Positions 37,422 through 44,802 of a stretch of 64,000 nucleotides of DNA are shown piece by piece (within the stretch, counting starts at the first letter, position 1; the number at the start of each line of letters is the position of its first letter). The translations under genes were made by a program, and so were the position numbers. The stretch is from Burkholderia sp. WP9. Lineage in GTDB: Bacteria; Pseudomonadota; Gammaproteobacteria; Burkholderiales; Burkholderiaceae. The notes under the pieces were generated by a model. It ran no database searches and was not told the origin of the DNA. It was given only the letters and a program-made list of their open reading frames with translations. The stretch lies in the NCBI RefSeq assembly GCF_900104795.1, contig NZ_FNTG01000001.1, positions 744,001 to 808,000 of the forward strand, read 5' to 3'.

Positions 37422-37728
37422 CCTCGTAGCGCAGTGACTTGGCATCGTCCATGAGCCTCGTAGCGCAGTGAGCAAGCAGGCTCCGTAGCGCAGTGCTTGG
37501 TAGAAGCAAAGCAGCTCCTTAGCGCAGTGCGTGGGTTTCCTTTTTATCGCAGTAAGGGACCTTTCTTTCCCGGCATTTTTGCAAACAATAAGCGGCGCAG
37601 CCGCTGTCTTCAGCTACCTCGATAAGAAGCTTGCTCACGCACTGAAGGGTTGAGCCGTTGCGCGGAAGACAGGTGCTTCCTATCGCAGTAAAAGCGAGCG
37701 GCCAGCGAGCGTGTTTGTATCGCAATAA
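37422..37728. repeat. Degenerate GTAGCGCAGTG repeat array with 34/25-bp spacing
   Basis: Five units, with GCGCAGTG cores (or TCGCAGTA variants) at 37429, 37463, 37488, 37522 and 37547, are spaced 34, 25, 34 and 25 bases. Two further variants (TATCGCAGTA at 37681 and TATCGCAATA at 37719) lie downstream. Upstream bases are conserved too (CTCGTAGC, CTCCGTAGC, CTCCTTAGC). There is no coding frame. The layout suggests binding sites for a partition or initiator protein. No gene is seen from 37240 to 38153. Confidence 0.7.
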
Positions 37729-38034
37729 GGGAGCCCGTTGTTCCTGTGCTTGATATCAAAATGGGGGTGAGCGTAGGCGGGGCAAATGACAACAGCGGAG
37801 CGGGTGTAACCCGCCGGTGAGTGTTCTTACATCAGTCCGGCCGAACAGCAAGAAGCGCTCGTGCGGGGTGGGGGTTGGGGTTAATTGGAAGCAGAAAGGG
37901 TGTGGGGTTGGCGCGCGGTGCGCGCCTATTGATAGCAGGGCGGCGCCGGCCGCCCCGTGTGGTTGCCGTGCCCAAGCTGTTCCTGAAGCAGGGAAGAGTT
38001 GCAGCGCTCGGGCGCTGCGGGTTGAGCTGTGAGC

Positions 38035-38075
38035 GGTGTATTTAGCCGGGGCCATATAAAACTTATAGCTATAGG
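38035..38075 (+). promoter_or_regulatory. GGTGTATTTAGCC / ATATAAAAC module, copy 2
   Basis: GGTGTATTTAGCCGG, then ATATAAAAC and the perfect 10-bp palindrome TATAGCTATA (at about 38064-38073). A second box in reverse (TAAATACACC) lies at ~38122-38131, 20 bases before the next gene. See copy 1 at 36494. Confidence 0.55.
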
Positions 38076-38153
38076 CTTCATACCCGAAATGAGCACGTCA
38101 TCAGAACGGCCTGCGGGGTGCTAAATACACCACTCTCTCGCAAAGGCTCGACA

Positions 38154-38532
38154 ATGTTCTCTTCCGCTCTCGACGCACTCGAACGCGCTTTCTTCGTTAT
38201 TCATGGCGAAGGCCACGCGCTCGATACCGGCGACATCCGTTGCGCACTCTTTGAAACCCTCTGCATCACGGCAGACACCCCCGATTGGCGTTGCTATCGA
38301 GCGTCTCGACTCCGCGCGTGCCGGCTGCATCACGGCCGCGGAAGTGAGCCTGGCTGAGTTCCGCAATCTGTGCAGCACGTACTCGGGCACCATTGACTAC
38401 GCCCGCACGGCTAAAGGGGTCACCGCCGCACGGCACGACCGCGCGCTGCTGTGCGCACTGCGCGCCGAGCTGACGCTACTCGAGCTGTTCGCGGCTGAGT
38501 CTGAATTGAGCGCGGCGGTCGACGTGAGCTGA
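38154..38532 (+). pseudogene. Small hypothetical gene with a one-base frameshift in a C-run
   Basis: The ATG at 38154 follows CTCTCTCGCAAAGG. The frame reads MFSSALDALERAFFVIHGEG to LCITADTP, then breaks at five C (38278-38282). The +1 frame carries on in the same style: IGVAIERLDSARAG to LELFAAESELSAA, ending at 38532, followed by a terminator. Removing one C gives a continuous helix-rich protein of ~125 aa. It is either a real mutation, phase variation in the C-run, or a sequencing error. Confidence 0.55.
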
Positions 38533-38584
38533 AAACAAGCGCAGCGGAGCTGCGCAAGCAGCTCTCCTTGCAGCGGAGAATTTA

Positions 38585-38608
38585 GGCGCGCACGTTGCGC
38601 GCCTTTCT
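38585..38608 (+). terminator. Intrinsic terminator
   Basis: GGCGCGC-ACGTT-GCGCGCC followed by TTTCT. Confidence 0.75.
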
Positions 38609-38744
38609 GCTTCATGGAAAACACGGGACCCGTGCATGGTCGGGGAGGGCAGTTTTTTCGTGGTGACTATAAGTTATGTGTACAAGGTGAACGCAACGCG
38701 CGCCAGCCAGCACACCACAACTACACTCTCTCAAAGGTGCCAAA

Positions 38745-39032
38745 ATGCCCGCTCTGAAGCAATTTACTGTCATCGACCCTACTGACCGCCTGAACATTAG
38801 CCTCAAACTTTCCACACGTACCGCGATTGAGCAGTACCGCCTGTTTTATGCACAAGCGTACGGCCATCCCGTCGACAAGGGCGAACTTATCGAGGAAGTG
38901 CTGCGTTCGTTTTTTGAAGCAGACGGTGACTTTGCGAAGTTCACGAAGCGCCTCACTTCGGCTGACAAGTCCGCCGTCGACAAGGCACTGGGACTGACCC
39001 GCCAAACGGACCCGGTCACTGACGAAGCCTGA
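38745..39032 (+). CDS. DUF2274-like plasmid protein (95 aa)
   Basis: The start is preceded by the leader ACACTCTCTCAAAGGTGCC, with AAAGG as ribosome binding site. RLNISLKLSTRTAIEQYRLFYAQAYG, then GELIEEVLRSFFEADGDF, fits the DUF2274 pattern: a strand, then a helix with Y--AYG, then a second helix ending FF-ADG-F. This suggests a small ribbon-helix-helix-like control protein, common near plasmid transfer and maintenance genes. A GC-rich hairpin with TTTTT follows at 39059-39084. Confidence 0.5.
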   Translation: MPALKQFTVIDPTDRLNISLKLSTRTAIEQYRLFYAQAYGHPVDKGELIEEVLRSFFEADGDFAKFTKRLTSADKSAVDKALGLTRQTDPVTDEA

Positions 39033-39058
39033 GCATCAGGCGATGCAACGCTGACACT

Positions 39059-39084
39059 GCCCTCGGTAACCCCGGGGGCTTTTT
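39059..39084 (+). terminator. Probable intrinsic terminator
   Basis: GCCCTC...GGGGGC stem (one G-T pair) followed by TTTTT. Confidence 0.6.
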
Positions 39085-39122
39085 GCTTCTTGTTGGTCGT
39101 GTTTTCGGCGAAGGTCGCCTAT

Positions 39123-39140
39123 ACTGTATAAAAATACAGT
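39123..39140. promoter_or_regulatory. LexA (SOS) box
   Basis: ACTGTAT-AAAA-ATACAGT is a perfect dyad and contains CTGT-N8-ACAG, the LexA consensus of E. coli and many beta/gammaproteobacteria. It lies 14 bases before the ATG of a small gene, where it would also overlap the promoter. Confidence 0.85.
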
Positions 39141-39153
39141 GGTGGTGCAAAAG

Positions 39154-39369
39154 ATGACCGAGGAACGAGACGACTTCGCCGCTTACGAGTTTTTTCTCGA
39201 GCGCACGGCGATACGCGAAATCGAGGGCGGACTTAAACGCTTTCTCGCGGAAGGCTTGGCGGCGGTGGACACGCATCGGTATTGCATGCGTCACGGAATC
39301 GCTGAACCGATGGACACCCGCTATCGTCTTCTGCTCGGTGCCTACGAGAACGATAGCCGCACACGCTGA
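39154..39369 (+). CDS. SOS-regulated small protein of unknown function (71 aa)
   Basis: The ATG at 39154 lies just downstream of the SOS box; a GTG at 39139 would start inside the box and is rejected. The protein is charged and helical (MTEERDDFAAYEFFLERTAIREIE), with no membrane segment. A strong terminator follows at 39410, so it is a monocistronic, DNA-damage-inducible gene. Typical cargo of such plasmid genes are toxins, DinI-like or UmuD-like modulators. It matches none that I recognise. Confidence 0.6.
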   Translation: MTEERDDFAAYEFFLERTAIREIEGGLKRFLAEGLAAVDTHRYCMRHGIAEPMDTRYRLLLGAYENDSRTR

Positions 39370-39409
39370 TGACGCATCAGTGTCTGTCGCTCACACCCTG
39401 AATGAATAA

Positions 39410-39434
39410 AGCCCCGGTTTGTCCGGGGCTTTTT
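39410..39434 (+). terminator. Intrinsic terminator
   Basis: AGCCCCGG-TTTGT-CCGGGGCT followed by TTTTT. Confidence 0.9.
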
Positions 39435-39874
39435 CTTGAGCGGGTTGCCGTGCTCAGGTCGGGCGTCACTCTGCGCCAACTTCACGTATTTGTGCGATGC
39501 ACCAAAAATCGTCTGGTGGAAATGCGGAAAATAAGTGGAAAATAACTTTTTTCGTGCTTTATATCAAACTCTGCAACGTATTGTTTGTACAGAGTTTATG
39601 CGAAAAATGTGCGTATGGCGGAGCATACTGCTGCATCATCGGCGTGTGACTGCTAATGTCGATGCTTGGTACGTCAGGTTTTGCGGTCGTTTCTTCCATC
39701 TATCCTATATCCAGCAAGGCGCGGGGCATTTTTGCGAGTTTCTGTCTAGGTACGCCTGTGTACGAGAGCACATTGCAAAACTTGGGTGCTTAGCGTAGGT
39801 TTCTCGTCGAGAATTCCTTTTAACCTACGCCGGCGTCGCTTCGCCGATTTCCGGTAAAACCTACGCCGACTCTC
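39435..39874. other. AT-richer boundary region upstream of integrase, candidate att side
   Basis: About 440 bp, clearly AT-richer than the flanks, with no credible gene. At its right end the 9-mer AACCTACGC occurs at 39822 and 39858, and its complement GCGTAGGTT at 39793. These are possible integrase arm sites or the prophage attachment region. The core att sequence could not be fixed because no second copy was found by eye. Confidence 0.45.
39793..39866. repeat. Three copies of AACCTACGC before the integrase
   Basis: One inverted copy (39793-39801) and two direct copies (39822-39830 and 39858-39866), the last two extended by CG and the last one beginning AAAACCTACGCCG. They end 9 bases before the integrase ATG, so they could also be autoregulatory integrase sites. 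Confidence 0.6.
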
Positions 39875-41149
39875 ATGCACTTTGATGCCCGCGCGGCAAA
39901 GCAACTTGGGCCCGGTCAACACCTCACTGTGGCCGATTGTCCCGGCTTACGCTTGGTGGCGACAACGAGGACGAAGAGCTGGACCTATCGCTATAAGTCG
40001 CCCGTCGACGGGCGCATGAAGCAAACCAAAATCGGGGAGTGGCCGGCGATGTCACCAGCTGCTGCAACCGTCGCTTGGGAAAAGCTTCGTGAGGCGCGTA
40101 ACGAGGGGCAAGAGCCCGTTGCCAAGTCACGGCAATCGAGTAAAGCCCCGAACGGCGATATGGTACCGCAGACGTCGAAATACACGGTGGGAATCCTGTG
40201 CCGTGACTACCTTGAGGGGCACGTCGAACGCAACCGCAAAACGAGGGGTGCGAAGGAGATTGCACGTATGTTCCGCACGATGCTCGGCCCGCTAGCCGAC
40301 GCGACTGCCGAAACGCTGACTCGCGCCCAAGCGTTCGACCTTCTTGAGTCGCACGCCCATATTCCGGTTCAGGCTGCGAAGCTGCGTGCCGAACTGGGAG
40401 CGGCATGGGAATATGCTCACGATGCCGGCCGCCTGTCGCAAGACGCGCCAAATTGGTGGCGTCTGATCATGCGCGGCAAACTGAAAAGCAAGGGCAAGTC
40501 AATCGGGGGCAAGCGGGTCGGGAAGAAGCGAACGCTGACAGATGCCGAACTGACGGCCCTGATTCCATGGCTGCCGAATTTTAGCCGAAGCGTCTGTGAC
40601 GTATTGACGTTATACCTCTGGACCGCAACACGTGGGGCCGAGATCGTGAGCATGGAAGGTCGCGAGGTGACTGAGGAAAGCGACGGCTGGTGGTGGACGA
40701 TCCCGAAGGAGAAGACTAAGAACGAGCGGCACGAAGATGCCACCGATTTGCGAGTGCCTCTTATTGGCCGCGCCGAAGCGGTAGTGCGACGTAGGCTGAG
40801 CGTCTATGGCGAAGGTTATCTGTTCCCACCGGCGAATGGATCGGCTGCGCACATAGAGCAGAAGGTTGTGCAGACAGCCGTGCACTATCATCAACCCTAT
40901 TCGAGGACCCGGCCGGAGATGGTGCGCCCGAGACTGCCGGTAACGGTCTGGGCGCCACACGATCTGCGTCGCACGATACGAACGATGCTGGCATCAATGG
41001 GCTGCCCGGACGAAGTGGGCGAGGCTGTAATCGGTCACATGCAAGAAGGCATCAAAGGCGTGTACAACCGGCACGCCTACGATGCGGAGCGACGAATCTG
41101 GCTTACCCGGGTGTCCGAGAGGCTTGAGCAACTGGCGGAAGGTCGCTGA
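39875..41149 (+). CDS. int: Tyrosine recombinase (phage-type integrase, 424 aa)
   Basis: The N-terminal DUF4102-like arm-binding domain shows CPGLRLVATTRTKSWTYRYKSP and KIGEWP. A SAM-like core-binding domain follows (about residues 105-190), then the catalytic domain: Arg in ATRGAEIVSM (about 251), Lys in PKEKTKNERHEDATDLRVPL (about 280), His and Arg in HDLRRT (about 369), His in IGHM (about 391) and the nucleophile Tyr in GVYNRHAYDAERR (about 400-405). It catalyses integration and excision of the prophage. Its 3' end overlaps the converging AlpA-like gene by 47 bases. Confidence 0.92.
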   Translation: MHFDARAAKQLGPGQHLTVADCPGLRLVATTRTKSWTYRYKSPVDGRMKQTKIGEWPAMSPAAATVAWEKLREARNEGQEPVAKSRQSSKAPNGDMVPQTSKYTVGILCRDYLEGHVERNRKTRGAKEIARMFRTMLGPLADATAETLTRAQAFDLLESHAHIPVQAAKLRAELGAAWEYAHDAGRLSQDAPNWWRLIMRGKLKSKGKSIGGKRVGKKRTLTDAELTALIPWLPNFSRSVCDVLTLYLWTATRGAEIVSMEGREVTEESDGWWWTIPKEKTKNERHEDATDLRVPLIGRAEAVVRRRLSVYGEGYLFPPANGSAAHIEQKVVQTAVHYHQPYSRTRPEMVRPRLPVTVWAPHDLRRTIRTMLASMGCPDEVGEAVIGHMQEGIKGVYNRHAYDAERRIWLTRVSERLEQLAEGR

Positions 41150-41408
41150 CAGTCGCTGCAACCGACTTCTTTCGACGGGCGCCGGTGTTCGCTGGCGGAA
41201 GCAAGTCGGAGATCGGCCGCTGCTCTGCCCAATCTTCAATCTCCCTGAGCAGCCAGCCAACGCGGCGACCGGACAGCAGTCTCGGCTTTGGGAACTGGTC
41301 TTGACGGACCAGCAGCTGAACAGTTGCCGGCGCGAGAGACACGATCGTGCAGACAGTTTCGAGATCGAGATACAGCGGCTTGACGAGTGCGGTTTTCGTA
41401 TTAGCCAT
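41103..41408 (-). CDS. AlpA-like excisionase/regulator (101 aa)
   Basis: The ATG at 41408 overlaps the end of the small gene before it. A MerR/AlpA-type fold: LYLDLETVCTIVSLAPATVQLLVRQDQFPKPRLLSGRRVGWLLREIEDWAEQRP has the recognition helix, the FPKP--L-G-R wing and the closing W---EI--W helix. Such proteins bend DNA for excision or control the operon. It converges on the integrase gene, overlapping its end by 47 bases, so transcription of the two is mutually opposed. Confidence 0.75.
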   Translation of the reverse strand: MANTKTALVKPLYLDLETVCTIVSLAPATVQLLVRQDQFPKPRLLSGRRVGWLLREIEDWAEQRPISDLLPPANTGARRKKSVAATVSDLPPVAQASRTPG

Positions 41409-41538
41409 TTCGAGGATCCCTGGAAGCCGAACTCGCGACAATCTTCTCGTGCAACGTGACTTGGTCGCGTGCCGATTGCCGTTGGCCGTTGATGATCAAG
41501 GGCACATAGCGGCGTGAGCTGATCGGCGCGCGGCTCAT
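41401..41538 (-). CDS. Small basic protein (45 aa) in the prophage operon
   Basis: Begins MSRAPISSRRYVPLIINGQRQ. Its ATG at 41538 overlaps the TGA of the preceding gene as ATGA, and its own stop overlaps the start of the AlpA-like gene by 8 bases (ATGGCTAA). The double overlap is strong support despite the length. A short beta-rich basic peptide of unknown function. Confidence 0.55.
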   Translation of the reverse strand: MSRAPISSRRYVPLIINGQRQSARDQVTLHEKIVASSASRDPRNG

Positions 41539-41771
41539 GAGTGCACCTCGTCGTCGCCAGCACATGCAATGACAAAGCAGTATTTAGCGAGTGCTTTCTC
41601 GATGCAGCCGCGTAGCTCGGCTGGCGTCGCAACCAGTGCATCAGGGTCATCTGCGGGGCTGTTGCGGTCTGGCAGTTCACATAGCTGCTCGATTAATATC
41701 GATCCGAACTCGATTTCGTTGGCCTTGAAGTCTTGCGCTCTCAAATCTTGTTTTGTCATGGTCGTTCTCAT
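41535..41771 (-). CDS. Hypothetical prophage protein (78 aa)
   Basis: The ATG at 41771 overlaps the TGA of the preceding gene (ATGA); an internal ATG at 41759 is the alternative. It has an acidic helix-rich sequence with IEFGSILIEQLCELPD and ATPAELRGCIEKALAKYCFVIA. No family is recognised. Third gene of the five-gene minus-strand operon. Confidence 0.55.
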   Translation of the reverse strand: MRTTMTKQDLRAQDFKANEIEFGSILIEQLCELPDRNSPADDPDALVATPAELRGCIEKALAKYCFVIACAGDDEVHS

Positions 41772-42220
41772 GTCGACGGGTGCAGTGCTCTGTCAAGCTG
41801 CATCAAACCGGTTTCGATAGACAAGCGTGCCTGTTCTGCCCACGTGCGGGCTTCCTGCGCGGCTTTGTGCCGGCTATAGCTGCCTAACTCGTCCCGCATG
41901 AGGTCGAGCAGCTCGATGTCGGCGCGAAGGGCGATGCACTCGACCAGTTGGCGGATCTCGAGGCGAAGGGAAGCGAGCCGCGCGGTAATGGCCAGTCGGG
42001 AATCCGACTGGCCTTCGTTCGTCTTGATGGGTTTGTGCCGCGAGAGCGGCGTTTCGTCCTTCTGGATCGTTTTGGGGGGCGGGAGAGCGCTGCCTTGCAC
42101 GTCGTCGCTCAATGCGCGCGAGAGGGCCGCGCCAGCGCGGGAATGGCGTGAGCGCCTATTGCGGTGTTTCCGCTTACGCGGCAGCCGATGTGGGATAGAA
42201 GTGGCCGGGCGAACCATCAT
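41768..42220 (-). CDS. Hypothetical prophage protein (150 aa)
   Basis: The first ~45 residues are very basic (RLPRKRKHRNRRSRHSRAG), perhaps RNA- or DNA-binding. The rest is a helical coiled-coil-like region with LASLRLEIRQLVECIALRADIELLDLMRDEL. It starts in ATGA overlap with the upstream gene and ends in ATGA overlap with the next one. Function unknown. Confidence 0.55.
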   Translation of the reverse strand: MMVRPATSIPHRLPRKRKHRNRRSRHSRAGAALSRALSDDVQGSALPPPKTIQKDETPLSRHKPIKTNEGQSDSRLAITARLASLRLEIRQLVECIALRADIELLDLMRDELGSYSRHKAAQEARTWAEQARLSIETGLMQLDRALHPST

Positions 42221-42551
42221 TTAGTCACCTCCGTTGCCATTGCCTCGGTCCAGTCGGGATCGGGTGCACTCCATAGCTTGTCGAGCCATGCACGAACGGC
42301 AGGCGCTTCCTTTGTTTTCCCAAGGCGGGGATCCTGAAGCCTGCGGGTAAAAACGGTTACAGCTGCACGGATCGCCTGGCCTCGCGTCAGATAAGTCGGC
42401 TCACCTTCGTGCCATGAGCAGGGGCTTGATCCGGAGCCGCTCCCCATGCGGTAGGAAATTGAGGATATCCACTTCCCGACTGCGATCTGCGCCAGGTGAA
42501 TCTCGGCCGGATGTAGTTTGAGACGCGTCGAGATCGGTGCCTTGATTGTTT
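42217..42551 (-). pseudogene. Prophage gene interrupted by IS66 (3' part)
   Basis: The frame ending at 42217 (DWTEAMATEVTK) contains a short start at 42447 but stays open upstream through LKLHPAEIHLAQIAVGKWISS to the IS66 boundary. Across the IS, using one copy of the 8-bp target duplication, the same frame continues into 45388-45515 (TPHADLLDPLSPTRRKH, then ISKPNAHGVCVDHETIK). The original gene was thus longer and has been split by IS66, then cut again by IS21. The middle has YLTRGQAIRAAVTVFTRRL. Family unknown. A shortened protein could still be made from 42447. Confidence 0.55.
42544..42551. repeat. Target site duplication of IS66 (left copy)
   Basis: GATTGTTT, identical to 45380-45387 on the other side. 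Confidence 0.9.
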
Positions 42552-42702
42552 GTAAGCGGTGAATTTAGCACGCCGAATCGAGAATCATTTGCAAGTGACG
42601 GCCGAGCGTAGCCGCACCTCGGCGGTTAAAATCAACCGGCGATGTCTGCATCGGGGTGATGGGAGCGCGCGCAGTCATGATGACCGGCGCGCGTTCGGTG
42701 CG

Positions 42703-44343
42703 TCAGCCGGTCTGTGCCTTGGCCTGTTGTTGCCGCGCATAATTGAACGGCAGCAGGTCGGTCACGTCGGCATCCGGCGCACGCTGCGGCAGCTCCGTGA
42801 GTACATGCAGCAGATAGTCGTACGGCTCGACGCCGCAGGCCCGGCATGTGAGGACCAGGCTGTAGATCGTGGCGCTGGCCTTTGCGCCATCAACTGTGTC
42901 GCTGAACAGCCACGATTTTCTTGAAGTAGCAAACGGCCTGATATCGCGCTCGATCACGTTGTTATCGATTGCGGCGCAACCGTCAGTGACGTAGCGGCTG
43001 AGATATTCCCATTGGTTGCGCGTGTAGGCAATCGCCTTGCCGAGCAGGCTCTGGGGCGCCACCTTCGGCGCCAGTTCATCGAGCCATGCCTTGAAGGACT
43101 CAAGCAGCGGCACACTGTGCTTTTGCCGCAGGTCGTACGTGTAGTCGGCTCGCGTCAGGCCAGTAGGCAGATCGCCTTTGGCCAGCGCCTCGACACGGTA
43201 CAGGGCCTGGAAGTACTCAAGCGCCTTCGCCACGCGAGCGTTCGGCATCTTCTGCTTGCCGGAGTCCGTCTTTTTCGCGGCGGCCTTGTCCGCCTTGACG
43301 AACAGCCTGCGGGCGTGAGCCATGCAGCCGAAGTGCTTTGCCTTTTTCAAGGTGCGCCAGGCGCTGTAGCCGTCGCTCATCAGCATGCCGCTGTAGTCGC
43401 CGAGGAACTTCTTCGGATGCTCCTGGCCACGCCCCGGCTGGTACTCGAACAGCACCACGGGCTCGGCGCAGTCCTGGGCGCTGCGGTAGCACCACATGTA
43501 ACTCTTGCTCTGCGCGGATCTGCCGGGTTCCTTGAGTACCTGAACCGTCGTTTCATCGCCGTGGATCAGCGGCTGCAACAGCAACGTTTTATGCAGCGCA
43601 TCATACAGGCGGCTGTAGTGCAGTTCGCTGGGGCGAATGATCCAGTGGGCGAGCGTGCCGCGACTCACCGGGATCTGCCAGCGCGCGAGTGCCTCCTGCA
43701 TCCGGTACAGCGGCATGCCGTCGACGTACTTCGCGCTCGCGACCGTCGCGATCACCGATGCGTCCGCATGGCTGCCCGGGATCGGCTGAACCGGCATCGG
43801 CGCAAGCACGACCGGGGTATGTTCGGCGTGCCGCTCGCAGTGCCGGCACGCCCACTTGGAACGCACGTTCTTGCGGACTGTCCACTTGACCTCGACGTGC
43901 AACTGTTCGCTGACGTCCTCGCCGATGCGATGCAGCTGATTGCCGCAACAGGGGCAGCCGCGCTGGTCCTCCGGCAGGTCGTATTCGACTGGTTCACGCG
44001 TCAGGTACGCCGGCAATGGCTTGCGTCCGGCCTTGCGTCGTTCAGGCTGGCTGGCCGGTGGCAATCCGGTGTCGGGCAGCTCAGGCTGGACACCGTCATC
44101 GTCTTCGTCGCCCGGTTCGGTCCGTGCAATCTGCTCGGCTTCGTCGAACACGCGATCTTTGCGTTTTTCGCTTTTCGGTGCGAAACGCTCGGCCTGCAGC
44201 AGGCGGAGCTGCTCCTCGAGTTGCTCGACGCGCTGGTTCAGTTCGCCGATATGTTTCGCGTCGCCGGCTACACGTGCCTGGAGAGCGTGGATATAGCCCT
44301 GGACCGCCCTGGGTACGCGTTTGAGGTCGGGTGCATTCTTCAT
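42703..44343 (-). CDS. tnpC: IS66 transposase (DDE)
   Basis: 546 aa. An N-terminal leucine-zipper-like coiled coil (LNQRVEQLEEQLRLLQAERF) is followed by a zinc-finger region (CPCCGNQL, then CRHCE) and the DDE transposase domain with HGDETTVQVL, SDGYSAW, GCMAHARRLF and NNVIERDIRPFATSRKSWLF. It ends in the IS66 C-terminal segment (YSLVLTCRACGVEPYDYLLHVL). It moves the element together with TnpA and TnpB. Confidence 0.95.
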   Translation of the reverse strand: MKNAPDLKRVPRAVQGYIHALQARVAGDAKHIGELNQRVEQLEEQLRLLQAERFAPKSEKRKDRVFDEAEQIARTEPGDEDDDGVQPELPDTGLPPASQPERRKAGRKPLPAYLTREPVEYDLPEDQRGCPCCGNQLHRIGEDVSEQLHVEVKWTVRKNVRSKWACRHCERHAEHTPVVLAPMPVQPIPGSHADASVIATVASAKYVDGMPLYRMQEALARWQIPVSRGTLAHWIIRPSELHYSRLYDALHKTLLLQPLIHGDETTVQVLKEPGRSAQSKSYMWCYRSAQDCAEPVVLFEYQPGRGQEHPKKFLGDYSGMLMSDGYSAWRTLKKAKHFGCMAHARRLFVKADKAAAKKTDSGKQKMPNARVAKALEYFQALYRVEALAKGDLPTGLTRADYTYDLRQKHSVPLLESFKAWLDELAPKVAPQSLLGKAIAYTRNQWEYLSRYVTDGCAAIDNNVIERDIRPFATSRKSWLFSDTVDGAKASATIYSLVLTCRACGVEPYDYLLHVLTELPQRAPDADVTDLLPFNYARQQQAKAQTG

Positions 44344-44433
44344 GCACTCCAGGATAGCGAAACGCAGTGCGCCGTGGGTTTACGTCAATTCGTAAATGGC
44401 GCGCCTGCCGTTGTTTACGTGCAACGCATCGGG

Positions 44434-44802
44434 CTAGCTGACGTGCTGGTAATGGCGCACGGGATGACGACGAAGCGCGTCGATGTCGATGCCGTCGATG
44501 TCGATGCCGTCGAGCAACCAGTGAAGCTGCTGCGTTGTCAGTTCGATCACCTCCTGATTCCGCCGGGGCCACACGAAACGGTCTTCCTCGAGCCGACGCA
44601 GCAGCAGCCAGAAACCGGTGCGCTCGTACAGCAGAAGCTTGATGCGATCGCATTTGCGGTTGTGGAATGCATAGACGGCACGGGCGAGCGGGTCCAACTG
44701 CATCGATTCCTCAACCAGGGCGGCAAGGGTGTTGATGCCGCAACGGAAATCGATCGGCTCGCGGTACAGGTAGACGTGCAGGTCATCGGCGAAGCGCAGC
44801 AT
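44434..44802 (-). CDS. tnpB: IS66 accessory protein TnpB (Orf2)
   Basis: The start at 44802 (MLRFADDLHVYLYREPIDFRCG) overlaps the tnpA stop as TGATG. The family signature REPIDFRCGINTLAALVEE, then RTGFWLLLRRLEEDRFVWP, is complete. Near the end a GIDID unit is repeated in tandem (GIDIDGIDID), a small length change compared with most relatives. Confidence 0.92.
   Translation of the reverse strand: MLRFADDLHVYLYREPIDFRCGINTLAALVEESMQLDPLARAVYAFHNRKCDRIKLLLYERTGFWLLLRRLEEDRFVWPRRNQEVIELTTQQLHWLLDGIDIDGIDIDALRRHPVRHYQHVS

Noticed and set aside
37422..37728. CRISPR-like reading of the GCGCAGTG repeats
   Set aside because: Repeats are too short and degenerate and spacings alternate between 34 and 25 bp; there are no cas genes in the window. 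They fit protein binding sites better.
39535..39798. An 87-codon frame before the integrase
   Set aside because: Unusual composition, no ribosome binding site, AT-rich att-type DNA. Possible but not supported.
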